NCBI GenBank assembly: GCA_016712415.1
Contig: JADJRC010000049.1
Location: forward strand, 248,001-312,000
Direction: 5' to 3'
From: Lewinellaceae bacterium
GTDB taxonomy: Bacteria; Bacteroidota; Bacteroidia; Chitinophagales; Saprospiraceae
Length of the DNA stretch: 64,000 nt
Under the pieces are notes generated by a model that saw nothing but the letters and a program-made list of their open reading frames with translations, was not told the DNA's origin and ran no database searches. A program made the translations under genes and the position numbers. Within the stretch, counting starts at the first letter, position 1; each line of letters begins with the position of its first letter. Shown one piece after another: positions 35,027 to 44,990 of this stretch.

Positions 35027-36301
35027 ATGCAGAATTCTACCGCCCGTAATTCCAACTACCTGTATCAGATCAGCATTATTGGTCTACTGTTTTTCATATT
35101 CGGGTTTGTTACCTGGCTGAACGGCACCCTTATTCCCTTTCTGAAGCTCGCCTGCCAGTTGGATACCCTCCAGGCTCTGTTCGTCACCTTTGCATTTTAC
35201 ATCAGTTATTTCTTCCTGGCTATCCCTTCGTCGCGTATCCTGAAAAGCACCGGCTTTAAAAACGGCATGGCACTGGGTTTGCTGGTGATGGCCCTGGGAT
35301 GCCTGATCTTTATCCCGGCGGCCAACATGCGCGCCTTTCCCTTGTTCCTGACGGGACTGTTCGTGCAGGGCATGGGTTTATCGCTGCTGCAAACGGCCTC
35401 CAACCCCTATATCAGCATCATCGGACCAATTGAAAGTGCGGCACAGCGCATCAGCATCATGGGCATCTGCAACAAGGTGGCGGGCATACTCAGTCCGCTC
35501 ATCCTGAGCAGTATCGTACTGAAAAATGCGAGCGCCATCGAAGCGCAAATCGCCGAGGCAACCGATCCGGTACTCAAAACAGATCTGCTCAATGAACTGG
35601 CAGGCAGGGTTGTTTCCCCCTACATGGTCATGGCAGCCGTACTCGCCCTGCTGGCGCTGATGATCCGGCGGTCTGCGCTCCCCGAAATCGACACCAATGC
35701 CGAAACGCCTGCCGACGGCGCTTCATCGGCCCTGGCCGCCGGTCGCACCAGTGTGTGGCAGTTTCCGCACCTGCTGCTGGGCGCCCTGGCCATCTTTTTG
35801 TATGTCGGCGCCGAGGTTATGGCCGGCGACGTGATAGGCATCTACGGCAAATCACTCGGTTTCAGCCTCGATCAGACGAAGTATTTCACCACATTCACCC
35901 TCGGATCGATGTTGCTGGGTTACGTGCTCAGTATCATCCTGATCCCGAAGTTCATATCTCAACAGCGTTTTCTCCAATACTCCGCCATACTCGGCATCGC
36001 GCTCACCACGCTGACTTATTTCACTACAGGATCGACTGCCGTGATGTGCATTGCCCTGCTGGGTCTCGCCAACGCGGTCATGTGGCCGGCCATTTTCCCG
36101 CTGGCGATCAACGGGTTGGGCCGTTTTACACAAATTGGTTCCGCGCTCCTGGTGATGGGTATTGCCGGCGGGGCGCTGATCCCGCAGTTGTACGGTTTGC
36201 TGGAAAAATCGGCAGGCTACCAGACGGCATTCCTTGCAGCGATGCTGCCCTGTTATGCCTATATCCTGTACTATGCGGTGGCGGGGTATAAGCCGCGCTG
36301 A
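35027..36301 (+). CDS. FucP-like sugar:proton symporter (MFS)
   Basis: Inner-membrane major facilitator of 424 residues with about 12 helices, of the glucose/galactose/fucose (GGP/FucP) family. Family markers are GLLFFIFGFVTWLNGTLIPFL at the first helix (about 12-32), GLFVQGMGLSLLQTASNPY (about 108-126, the NPY being diagnostic) and RISIMGICNKVAG. In Bacteroidota such transporters import monosaccharides released from surface glycans. It stands alone, divergent from the nucleotidyltransferase gene and convergent with the parvulin gene, sharing an end hairpin. Confidence 0.92.
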   Translation: MQNSTARNSNYLYQISIIGLLFFIFGFVTWLNGTLIPFLKLACQLDTLQALFVTFAFYISYFFLAIPSSRILKSTGFKNGMALGLLVMALGCLIFIPAANMRAFPLFLTGLFVQGMGLSLLQTASNPYISIIGPIESAAQRISIMGICNKVAGILSPLILSSIVLKNASAIEAQIAEATDPVLKTDLLNELAGRVVSPYMVMAAVLALLALMIRRSALPEIDTNAETPADGASSALAAGRTSVWQFPHLLLGALAIFLYVGAEVMAGDVIGIYGKSLGFSLDQTKYFTTFTLGSMLLGYVLSIILIPKFISQQRFLQYSAILGIALTTLTYFTTGSTAVMCIALLGLANAVMWPAIFPLAINGLGRFTQIGSALLVMGIAGGALIPQLYGLLEKSAGYQTAFLAAMLPCYAYILYYAVAGYKPR

Positions 36302-36331
36302 TGAGCCTACTTCTTCACCAGGCTCATCAGC
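36297..36331. terminator. 12-base-pair hairpin over the stop codons of two convergent genes
   Basis: The arm 36297-36308 covers the stop of the transporter gene and touches the stop of the parvulin gene; it is perfectly complementary to 36320-36331 within the parvulin coding end. The loop is 11 bases. There is no T-run on either side, so it may block readthrough or protect 3' ends more than act as a classical terminator. Confidence 0.5.
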
Positions 36332-38271
36332 ACGTCTTCATTGAGCTTCACCGGATACTCCTTGCGCAGTTCTTCGATCCATTGTTTTTCCAGGTAGTCC
36401 TGGTAATCGGCAACGGCGTAGCCGCGGGCTTCGGAGAGCGTTTTTGAAGTAGCGGGAATGATCTCTTCGATTTTCAGGAAAGAGGCCGTTTTTGTACCGG
36501 CATCCGTCTTGGCATCGGTCATGGCGCCGGCCGACCATTTGTCGCCGAGGTCCTTGTTTTTACCCTTTTCGTAGAGCTTTTCCAGGGTGGTAAGCACCTC
36601 GTTTTCCTCTTTCTTATTGAACTTTTTCGCCACCTCGGCAGCCGGATTTTTCGCCGCAAAGGCGCGTACATCAGCCAGCACCTTGGGGTCGTCGGTTTTG
36701 AGCGTATAAATGCTGACGCGGGCGCGCTCGTCCCAGCGGTATTTGTTTTTGAGGTTTTGATTGAAGTGCTTTTCCAGACCGACAGTGTCGAGGTTTGCCT
36801 TGTCCCATACATTCTGCTTGAGGGCTTCGAAGAGCAAAATACCTTCTTCGTACTCGCGCATGAGCGATTTGAACTCCGGGTATTTTTTGTCGAGTTGCGA
36901 TTCTTCGAACTGCATGGCCGTATCGTCCGACCAGCTTTTGTACAACCGGTTTACGGTTTCGATGAGCGGCATGCCGGCGCCGCGCATGCGGTCGCGACCG
37001 GAACGCGCGCAATAGTCTTCAAATTCGGCAATCGAATAAGCCTGGTCTTTGAACCGCATAAGCGCCGTCTGGGGTTTGGCGGGATCGGGTTTCCATTTAA
37101 AGGTAAGGAAGATGGAGTCCTGTTGTTTGGCGGCCCATTGTTCCAGCACTTTGGGATACTCCTGGAAGCCGCTTTCTTTTTTGATGCGCGCGATCATGGT
37201 TTGTTTGGCTATCTCGCTGCGACCGTCGCGTTTTACACGCTCGGTAAGCGGGCGCTTCATCATGTCGAAAGAGCCTACGGGCCTGGCGCTGAGGCGTTTG
37301 ATAATATGCCAGCCGATAGAGGTTTCGACGGGCTGGCTCACATCGCCGTCTTTACCCAGCCCAAACGCCGCGTCTTCAAAAGCGCGCTGGTAGCGGTTGA
37401 TGCCAAAGAACCCGAGGTAGCCCGCTTTTGCGGCAGAAACCTTGTCGTCCGAAAAACGTTTGCAGGCATCGTCCCAGTTGGCGCCCCTTTGCAGCGATGC
37501 GTACACACTGTCGATACGGGTACGCAGTTCAGCATTTTTGGCTTCGTTATCGCTTTTGCGGAACAGGATCTGCGCTACTTCCATCTCTCCGCGTGCCGGC
37601 CTGAAGCGGTTCACTTTCACCACATGGTAGCCGGAGTTGGAGCGAACGAGTTTGATATCGCCGGGTTTGGCCGAGTAAATAGCCTTTTCCAGTTCGTAGT
37701 ACCCGTCGGGCAACATGGCCGTGATAAAACCGATATTGCCCTTGTTTTCCTTTGCCGATTTGTCTTCCGAACTGTCGGCGGCGATTTTTCCGAAGTCGCT
37801 GCCGCCTTTGACCATTTTCAGCAGGTTCATCGCCCGGCTGTAGGCGCGCAGGGTATCGGCGGCTTTGGCATTGCGGTCGCACAGGATAAGGATATGGCTG
37901 ATATCGACATCCTGCTGCATGTGTTGATATGCTTCCTGGATCAATTTGTCGGTCACCTCCTTGTCCACGAGGTAGGAGTTGGCGAGTTGGCGGCGGTAGC
38001 CATCCAGTTCGCTGCGCAGTGCAGGGATGGTGTCCAGTTGCATGTCGCGCGCCTTTTGGACCTTCAGTTTGAATTTTGTGTAGAGATCGAGGTAATCGCG
38101 GAGCGATTTTTCAGAGAAATCGGCTTTGTCCTGATTGGTTTTGGCGTAGATATACCTGAATTCGGAGAGGGATACCGGGTTGCCCTTAACGGTGAACAAC
38201 ACCGGGTCTGTCTGGGCAAATGCTGCCGTGGTAAAAAGCAAAATTGCAGCAGCTATAAAGTTCTTGTACAT
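36307..38271 (-). CDS. Periplasmic parvulin-type peptidyl-prolyl isomerase (SurA/PpiD-like)
   Basis: A 654-residue exported folding factor starting at ATG 38271 with a signal peptide (MYKNFIAAAILLFTTAAFAQ). Two PpiC parvulin domains are visible, at about residues 125-235 (DISHILILCD ... GNIGFI ... PGDIKLVRSNSGYHVVK) and 240-350 (EVAQILFRKSD ... GYLGFFG ... SIGWHIIKRL). The N-terminal helical region and long C-terminal tail resemble SurA-like chaperones assisting outer-membrane proteins. A minus-strand TAATTTTG box lies 46 bases upstream. Confidence 0.9.
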   Translation of the reverse strand: MYKNFIAAAILLFTTAAFAQTDPVLFTVKGNPVSLSEFRYIYAKTNQDKADFSEKSLRDYLDLYTKFKLKVQKARDMQLDTIPALRSELDGYRRQLANSYLVDKEVTDKLIQEAYQHMQQDVDISHILILCDRNAKAADTLRAYSRAMNLLKMVKGGSDFGKIAADSSEDKSAKENKGNIGFITAMLPDGYYELEKAIYSAKPGDIKLVRSNSGYHVVKVNRFRPARGEMEVAQILFRKSDNEAKNAELRTRIDSVYASLQRGANWDDACKRFSDDKVSAAKAGYLGFFGINRYQRAFEDAAFGLGKDGDVSQPVETSIGWHIIKRLSARPVGSFDMMKRPLTERVKRDGRSEIAKQTMIARIKKESGFQEYPKVLEQWAAKQQDSIFLTFKWKPDPAKPQTALMRFKDQAYSIAEFEDYCARSGRDRMRGAGMPLIETVNRLYKSWSDDTAMQFEESQLDKKYPEFKSLMREYEEGILLFEALKQNVWDKANLDTVGLEKHFNQNLKNKYRWDERARVSIYTLKTDDPKVLADVRAFAAKNPAAEVAKKFNKKEENEVLTTLEKLYEKGKNKDLGDKWSAGAMTDAKTDAGTKTASFLKIEEIIPATSKTLSEARGYAVADYQDYLEKQWIEELRKEYPVKLNEDVLMSLVKK

Positions 38272-38316
38272 GGTAGAAAAGGTGTTGAGATGGGTGTTTT
38301 TCGTGAAATTGGCGGG

Positions 38317-38324
38317 CAAAATTA
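38317..38324 (-). promoter_or_regulatory. -7 box for the parvulin gene
   Basis: Minus-strand TAATTTTG, an exact TAnnTTTG match, 46 bases upstream of the ATG at 38271. A TTTTG lies 12 bases further up, closer than the usual -33 spacing. Confidence 0.5.
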
Positions 38325-38419
38325 GAAAAGGACACACAAAACGCGGGTTGGTACGGGCGTTTTTCAAAATGTTAACAGGGAGATGACAAACCGGGCAGGG
38401 CAGCGCAGGTATTGCAGGT

Positions 38420-40131
38420 TCATTTTTCCGGGCTGAAAGGCTTGAAGTCCTTGGCGAGAAGGGTCAGCATAGGTTCTCCGCGCCAGTGTTCCTCGCGCAG
38501 GTTGAAAGCCATATCGAATGGCCGGCTCCTTACGCGCTCGAAGGCGTCGCCAAGTCCAAATCCGATGCCAGTCATGATTTTCTGGCCGTCGGCATGGCGC
38601 AGCGAGAGCCGTATATGGTTGTTCGCCAATGGTCTGCTTTGGCCGGTATCTACCAGGTTTTCCGCCCGGAATACCGGGTTGCGGTTGTATGGCCCGAATG
38701 GCTCGAACTGCCGGAGTGTTTTGCGGAACCTGGAGTCAATATTTTCAAACCGGATCTTCGCACAGATATCGATGACAGGCTGGCTGTTTTCGGGGGGAAT
38801 GTTTCGGTTGGCAATAGCCTCGAAGCGTTCGGCAAAAGCATCCACGTTTTCCACCGGCATTTGCATACCGGCTGCGTGGGCGTGGCCGCCGTATGAAAAA
38901 AACAGGTCTTCACATTCCTGCAGGGCCTCGTACAGGTCGAATCCCCGGATCGAACGCGCCGAACCGACTGCCCGGTTGTTGCTGCGGGTGAGGATTACCG
39001 AGGGCCGGTAAAAGGTCTCCGTCATGCGACTTGCAGCGATACCGATGATGCCCTTGTGCCAGTCGGGATCAAAAAGCACGATGCTCTTGCGCATTTCCCA
39101 GTCCGGTTGCTCCGTGAAACGCCGTTTGGCTTCATCGGCCATGGCATAGTCCACTTCGCGCCGTCGCTTGTTGCGATCGACCAGTTTTGCTGCATAATCG
39201 AGTGCGCTGTTGCGGTCGGTGGAAAGCAGCAGGCGCACGGCATCACGGGCATCGCCAAGGCGGCCTGCGGCATTGATCAGCGGCCCCAGGCCAAAAACCA
39301 GGTCGCTGACGTTGAGCGGCAAGGGCCGGTTGATGCGGCTGATGAGCGCCCACAGTCCGGTGCGCGGCGAATGGTTGAGCCGTTGAAGCCCGAAACGCGC
39401 CAGGATGCGGTTCTCGCCGGTCATGGGCACAATATCACAGGCGATGCTGACGGCAACAAGGTCGAGCAAGCCGTCCAGTTCGTCTTGCGGCGTGTTGTGG
39501 TGCAGCGCCAGCGCCTGCGCAAGTTTGAAGGCAATGCCGCAGCCGCTGAGTTCCTTGAACGGGTAATCGCAATCGGAGCGTTTGGGGTCCAGGTTGGCCA
39601 CGGCATCGGGCAAGCCCCCCTCCGGCAAGTGGTGGTCGCATATGATAAAGTCGATGCCGTAACTTTTGGCAAGCGACACTGCCTCGTGCGCCTTGATGCC
39701 GCAGTCCATGGCCACGACCAGGGTGCATCCATGCTCCCGTGCGTACTCCACACCTGCCAGACTGACGCCATAGCCCTCCTTGTCGCGGTCGGGCAGGTAG
39801 TAGTCCAGGTTCTGGTAGAAGCCCGAAAGGAACGCGTGCATCGTCGCCACACTGGTCGTGCCGTCTACATCGTAATCGCCGTACAACAGGATGCGTTCGC
39901 CATCCTGCAACGCCTTATCGAGGCGTTCCACGGCGCGATCCATATCTTTCATCAGGAAGGGATTGTGCAGGTCGTCGAGACTGGGACGAAAAAAGCGGCG
40001 GGCATCGTCCAGAGTCTTTACTCCGCGCTGGGCGAGCAGGCGACAAAACAGGGGTCGGTACCCAGCACTTCCTGCAGGTGTTGTATATCGGCGGGTTCTA
40101 CGGGGACAAATTGCCAGTGGGAGATCGTCAT
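38420..40131 (-). CDS. recJ: Single-stranded-DNA exonuclease RecJ, split by a one-base frameshift
   Basis: 5'-3' exonuclease of recombination and repair. DHH motifs are intact: GDYDVDGTTS, AMDCGIKA, ICDHHLPEGG; the DHHA1 motif GGHAHAAGM follows near the C-terminus. The open frame starting at 39952 lacks the N-terminus. Read from ATG 40131 (MTISHWQFVP) the frame stops early, but adding one base to the A4 run at 40045-40048 (T4 in the coding strand) joins it through CRLLAQRGVKTL and DDARRFFRPSLDDLHNPF, the conserved RecJ N-terminal segment. The total then is 570 residues, the normal length. I treat it as one gene with a probable run-length error. Confidence 0.88.
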
Positions 40132-40318
40132 GGCGGGCAGGTTTAGGAGTATTTGTACGGGGCTAAAATAGGCATTTTACCGGGATTACCCGTTCTGAAA
40201 AACAGGTTATGGTCAAAACAGTCCGTCGAAGATACGGTCTGCTGCTAATTTTGCTCACCTTTACCGTCAAACGGCTTCGGCCGGCGCATCAGGCCGGCCC
40301 ATCAAAAAGAACAGGAAC

Positions 40319-40981
40319 ATGCTCGACATACTTTACAAAGACCACCAGCTGATCGCATTGAACAAACCGCCGGGTATCGCCGCACAGCCCGACAAAACGG
40401 GCGATCCGACATTCCTGGAACAGGCCGAGGCGTATTGCAGGCAGCCCCTCCACGTGGTGCACCGGCTCGACCGCCCGGCGAGCGGACTGATCCTTTATGC
40501 CAAAACCAAAACGGCCATGACCGCGCTGACGGAGCAACTCAGGAGCCGGACCGTAGAAAAAACCTACCTGGCCGTCGTGCAGCAGGCGCCGCCGGAGCCG
40601 CAAGGCACGCTGGTCCATTTCCTGCGAAAAAACGAGGCAAAAAACATTTCGGTGGCTGAAACAAAAGAAAGTCCCGGTACCGAACGCGCCGAACTGCATT
40701 ACCGCCTGGCCGGCAGCAGCGAACGCTACCACCTGCTCGAAATACAACTCATCAGCGGGCGGCACCACCAGATCCGCGTCCAGTTGGCCGCCATCGGATG
40801 TCCCATAAAAGGAGATGTGAAATACGGATTCCGGCGCAGCAACCGCGACCGTTCCATCCATTTGCACGCCTGGCGGCTCGCTTTCGACCATCCGGTCTCA
40901 GGGGAACGCATACACCTGGAGGCCGGGCTTCCGGGGGAGGATGCGGTGTGGGCGGCGTTTCGGGAATCCTTGTCCGGTTAA
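40319..40981 (+). CDS. RluA-family pseudouridine synthase
   Basis: A 220-residue cytosolic RNA pseudouridine synthase without an S4 domain, like RluA or the short RluC/D relatives. The catalytic Asp is in HRLDRPASG (about residue 48), followed by KTYLAVV, and the C-terminal HQIRVQLAAIGCPIKGD and LHAWRL motifs of the family. The RNA target, rRNA or tRNA, cannot be assigned from sequence. It is divergent from recJ with 187 bases between. Confidence 0.92.
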   Translation: MLDILYKDHQLIALNKPPGIAAQPDKTGDPTFLEQAEAYCRQPLHVVHRLDRPASGLILYAKTKTAMTALTEQLRSRTVEKTYLAVVQQAPPEPQGTLVHFLRKNEAKNISVAETKESPGTERAELHYRLAGSSERYHLLEIQLISGRHHQIRVQLAAIGCPIKGDVKYGFRRSNRDRSIHLHAWRLAFDHPVSGERIHLEAGLPGEDAVWAAFRESLSG

Positions 40982-41079
40982 CAAATGGCGAATGGCCTCA
41001 TTTCCGAATAAAATACGCCACCCTTTTTCTGAAAAAACAAATCTGTTGGAAATGAGAGGCGCCCATCCCAGGCGCGCCG

Positions 41080-43340
41080 TTATCCGGATTGGAAAATTGT
41101 GCGAACAAATTCCAGCACGCCTGCGGCCCTGTCCGCGTCCCAATCGCCGTCCGGCTGTGTCTCCACCGCAGGGGCGCCGTGTTTGGCCAGGTCCAGCATT
41201 TTTTGCCGTTCAGGCGGTGAAAATTGGCTGAAGGTGCGCCGCAGCAAGGGCAGCGTATCGACGAAGGCCTCTTCCGAAAAACTGCTCATCCAGTCGTCGA
41301 GTATCATCCAGAGCTCCCGGTGGTGCAACAGCAGCAAACCGCTGCCGTACAAAAATCCCTCCAGCCACTGCGCCGATTCTCCCGGCGGCTGGGCGCGGGA
41401 AAGCCGGAAGCGCATGGCGTCGCCGGTTTGTTCCGGCGTCAGACTGCTTTTATCAAACAGCATACGTGTGGCAAGGCCCGCCAGCAGCGGCGCCGTAGCA
41501 GCAGAAGTGCCGATCAGGGACAGTGTTTTTTGCCACGATTCATCCTGGCCGGGCCATTGCAGAATGCCGAGGGCGCGGTTGATGGCCAGTATTTTTTTCA
41601 AAATACCGGCTGCCGCGTCCCCGTCAATGCCGGTACAGGCCGCGGGCAACTGAATCATCACACGCGGAATGATCTGGCCGAGCAATTGCTCCACGGCATC
41701 GAGATTAAGGCGCCGGGCGCTGCCGTAACGCAACACCTCCGCCAGGGGGAGTACCGCATCGGCGAGCAACAGCGTATCCCTGGCCAGGGCACTGATCTGC
41801 TGCAGTTTTTGGAGCAAGGGAGGCACGAGCAGCGGCAGTTCGGATTTCAGCACCACACCCAGCAGTTGCGTCAGTTCGGGCAGGCCTGACATGTCGCGCA
41901 TATTGTGGTGGGCGCGGCGGCCGGCGGCATCTTCGATGGTGTTGCCCCAGGTACCTGCCTCAATGAGCCGGATTTCAAAATCGGGCAGCCACTTGAGTTT
42001 CCAATGTTCGTGAAACCCGCCCTGCTTGCCGCCGCCGCTGTCTGCCGTCGTGCCCCAGGCGATACCGAGCAGGTTGAGCCGGTGCAGGAGCTGGCTCTTG
42101 CGCAGGTGCGCCGCTTCGCGCAGGTCGAGTTCGAGTATTTTTTCCTGTGTATTCTTTTCCAGGCGGCAGCTTTTTACGGCTTTTTCAAAATCAGCCTTTA
42201 GTGGCGGAACGGGCAGATGGGCCGGCACGGCGCCCAGCACATCGCCGATAACCAGTTGCCGGTCAATCAGTTCAAGCGGCGCTTCAGCGCCGTTACACAG
42301 GACGGTGACGGCGGCTTCGCGCAATTCTTCAATACCGGGCAGCGCTGTGCTTCGCAGGGCGGCCAGGGCTCCGGCCAGCCGCGTCGCTTCAATGACGTGG
42401 GCGGAGGAGACCGCGATATCATTGTCGCGCAGCAGGCGCGCAGCCTGTGTCAGCCACCTCACCACCGGCTCCTGCGTATCACCGGCAGCCGTAGCCGATT
42501 CCCACAATACACTGTACCAGGCCGGCGCAACGACGCCGGCGCTGTAGCCGTTCTGGCTGGCCAGCCGGTCGAACGACCAGGGTATCCATGTGGCGTCGGT
42601 TTTATTTTTTTCAGGCCTTTCAGCACCGCAGCATCGGCAGAGGGCTTTATACCGCCTGTTTCCGCCAGGGCAGGGGCATGCCAGGCGCCGCAGACAACCG
42701 CAATTTTGGCGAACCCTTCTTTTTGTGCCGTCCGTATTGTCTGGCGCATATACGCCTCGCGCAGCAGTGTTTCGCGACGCTCGGGATGCGATTTATCGTC
42801 GCGCAGCGCGCGCATGAGATCCAGCATTACCGTGAATATGGCGCCGGGGTCCTGCCCTGCATCCGGGGTGTGGCGCTCGATCATGGCATCCCACCACCTT
42901 TCCGGGTCCGTGTATCCGGCCAGGAGGGCAATTTTACGGAATGGGTCGCGCGATGCTTTTTCATCCTGACCCCTGGAGGGCGTCATTTCAAGCGTCAATT
43001 GTACATCGGTTTGGCGCAGGGCAAAAGCATGGCTCATGGGCAGGTCCATGAACCGGACCGGAACATTGCACGAAAGCGCATAGCGCAGGGCCTGCCACTC
43101 CGGCGAAAATCCGGCAAAGGGGAAAAACGAAGCCTGTTCGAGGTCTTTTGGATTATATACCAGCATGGCTACCGGTGGCTCCATATCGGCATGTCCCGCC
43201 ATCGGGATAAGGCTTTCCGCGTCGGGTGGCCCTTCAACCAGAACGATATCAGGGCCGAATGCGTGCAACGCCGCGACAAGGCTCCGGGCAGAACCAGGGC
43301 CGTGGTGGCGAATGCCGAATATCCTGATATCGTGGGTCAT
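41080..43340 (-). CDS. DUF5682-family protein, split by a one-base frameshift
   Basis: About 754 residues once repaired. The N-terminal part shows the family motifs GIRHHGPGSARSL (residues 9-21) and VLVEGPPDAE (about 33-42), an arrangement reminiscent of the TraB/EreA-like enzyme fold, and the C-terminal part is a long helical region. The N-terminal frame fails after KKIK; adding one base to the A4 run at 42600-42603 (plus-strand T4) gives K-TDATWIPWSFDRLASQ and continues smoothly into the downstream open frame (42507-41080). As I recall, DUF5682 genes are usually found with MoxR-type AAA+ and von Willebrand A genes; neither is within this window. Biochemical function is unknown. Confidence 0.75.
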
Positions 43341-43458
43341 TTGTGTTGTTGTTTATTTCCCGCCAGGGGGATTATATTTCCCGGTAGACTGCCGCAGAAA
43401 AAATATGCCGGTTGGCGCTGATCAGGTTTTTATCTCCGGAAAACACCTGCCGAGACGC

Positions 43459-44136
43459 CTACACTTTGAACGGCGAATTGTCCTGGTGGTGTTTGATCAG
43501 GCTGCTGCAATAATACAAGCAAAGGTAAAGGGTCAGCATGGCCAGCACCAGCAGCCAGTCCGACCAGTTTTGCAGGATCAGAAAATCATACACCCCGTGG
43601 AGCAAAAAGGCCATGCCGAAGCCTTGCCACAGTAGCCGGGAACGCCGGGCCGGAGCAAATTTCGCCAGTCCGGCATAGTACCCCGCCACGATCCCGAAAA
43701 CGAGGTGAGCGGGCACGGCGGTAAACATACGCAGCGCGACCGTTTCCATGCCGAAACGATGGGCGTAGAACAGGTTTTCCATCGTGGCAAAACCCATGGC
43801 TGCCAGCACCGAATAAACAATACCATCCATTGGCTCGTTGAAAAACCGCCATGGAAATGCAGACAACCGCAATACGGCAAACTTAAACACCTCTTCATTG
43901 AGCGATACGGCAAGAAAGGCCGCCAGGACAATAGCCCCGTAACTCCTTTCATACGGATGCAGGGTGGCAAAAGCCCATTTTTCAATTTCCATTGCCGGAA
44001 AGGTGACGGCGGCGCCCAGACAAAAGCTGATGAGCAGCGGTACCAGCGGCTCCCGTTCGTATTTATCCACCCGAAAAATGGCGTAACTGATCAGAAGACC
44101 GGGTGTTACGGCGAGTATGACTAAAAGCGGATTCAT
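43459..44136 (-). CDS. PrsW-family intramembrane metalloprotease
   Basis: A 225-residue polytopic membrane protease. The start ATG 44136 overlaps the stop of the hydrolase gene by four bases (ATGA), so translation is probably coupled. PrsW hallmarks are present in order: NEEVFKF (EExxK), FATMEN (FxxxE), AHLVFG and HGVYDF (HxxxD), each in or near a hydrophobic helix. In Bacillus PrsW cleaves the anti-sigma factor RsiW; here the substrate is unknown. The ECF/anti-sigma operon in this window is 11 kb away, so a link is only speculation. Confidence 0.87.
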   Translation of the reverse strand: MNPLLVILAVTPGLLISYAIFRVDKYEREPLVPLLISFCLGAAVTFPAMEIEKWAFATLHPYERSYGAIVLAAFLAVSLNEEVFKFAVLRLSAFPWRFFNEPMDGIVYSVLAAMGFATMENLFYAHRFGMETVALRMFTAVPAHLVFGIVAGYYAGLAKFAPARRSRLLWQGFGMAFLLHGVYDFLILQNWSDWLLVLAMLTLYLCLYYCSSLIKHHQDNSPFKV

Positions 44137-44936
44137 CGTTGCGCACAAAATTCCCAAAAGCTGCGCACAATTTCAACGGTCTTTTCGGGTGTCTCATACA
44201 TACTCATGTGGCCGATGCCCTCAAGAACGTGTATATCGACAATATCTGGCAGCATGGCCGCCTGCAAACCCATTTCCGGAGTGATAATCGAATCGTCCGT
44301 TCCAAGTAAAAACAACACCGGGCAGGATGCATTGCGCAGCGTCGCCGTGTGATCCATTCGAGCGATCATGCCTTCCAGTGCGGCAATTATGCCGGCTGCC
44401 GGCTGCCGTTTCGCATTTTCGATGAGCGCATCTACGGTATCGGGGTGCTGCCCGGCAAATGCCGCAGCAAACAGACTGGAAAACAGCTGCGCCACGTAAA
44501 GGTCGCGCTTGCCCGACTGTACCATTTCGATGCCGCGGCGGCGAGTCTCCCTTCGCTCCGGACTGTCTTCATAGGGATGCGAATGGACCAGCCCCAGTCC
44601 GGCAAGCCTGTCGGGGTACCTGGCGGCGAATTCCAGCGCGACATAGCCGCCCATAGAATGGCCCACCAATACACAGCGCTCAACTGAAAATTCGTTCAGC
44701 ATCGCACAAACAGCGTCAGCCGAGGTATCCATGCCGGACGCCAGCGGCAGATCAGACCCGCCAAAGCCGGGCAGGTCCATCCGCAGCAGATGGATGCCCT
44801 GCAAGCCAGGCAAGAGGCCATCCCACAGCGTGGAATCTTCGCAAAAGCCGTGCAGCAGCACCAGCGGCAGGCTACCGGCGGCGCCGGATTCGTAACAGGC
44901 AATATGCCTTCCGTTGGAGAGCAGGGTGTGTTTCAT
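44133..44936 (-). CDS. Alpha/beta-fold hydrolase
   Basis: A 267-residue soluble hydrolase. Nucleophile Ser in GHSMGGY (about residue 96), acid in LGTDDSII (about 218) and His in GIGHMSMY (about 246), plus the oxyanion motif LLHGFCED. Esterase, lipase or a C-C hydrolase are all possible; substrate is not predictable. It is the first gene of a coupled pair with the PrsW protease. Confidence 0.88.
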   Translation of the reverse strand: MKHTLLSNGRHIACYESGAAGSLPLVLLHGFCEDSTLWDGLLPGLQGIHLLRMDLPGFGGSDLPLASGMDTSADAVCAMLNEFSVERCVLVGHSMGGYVALEFAARYPDRLAGLGLVHSHPYEDSPERRETRRRGIEMVQSGKRDLYVAQLFSSLFAAAFAGQHPDTVDALIENAKRQPAAGIIAALEGMIARMDHTATLRNASCPVLFLLGTDDSIITPEMGLQAAMLPDIVDIHVLEGIGHMSMYETPEKTVEIVRSFWEFCAQR

Positions 44937-44990
44937 CGTTGCAAATCTGCAAAAAAGCAGGCAAAGGCCGGCTGTAACATTTTCCCGGCC

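Noticed and set aside
36757..38325. 522-residue plus-strand open frame opposite the parvulin gene
   Set aside because: The minus strand shows two PpiC domains and a signal peptide; the plus frame is compositionally an antisense shadow.
41080..43340. DUF5682 as a member of an anti-phage defence island
   Set aside because: No nuclease, toxin, AAA+ or other defence gene is adjacent; the idea would rest on the domain name alone.
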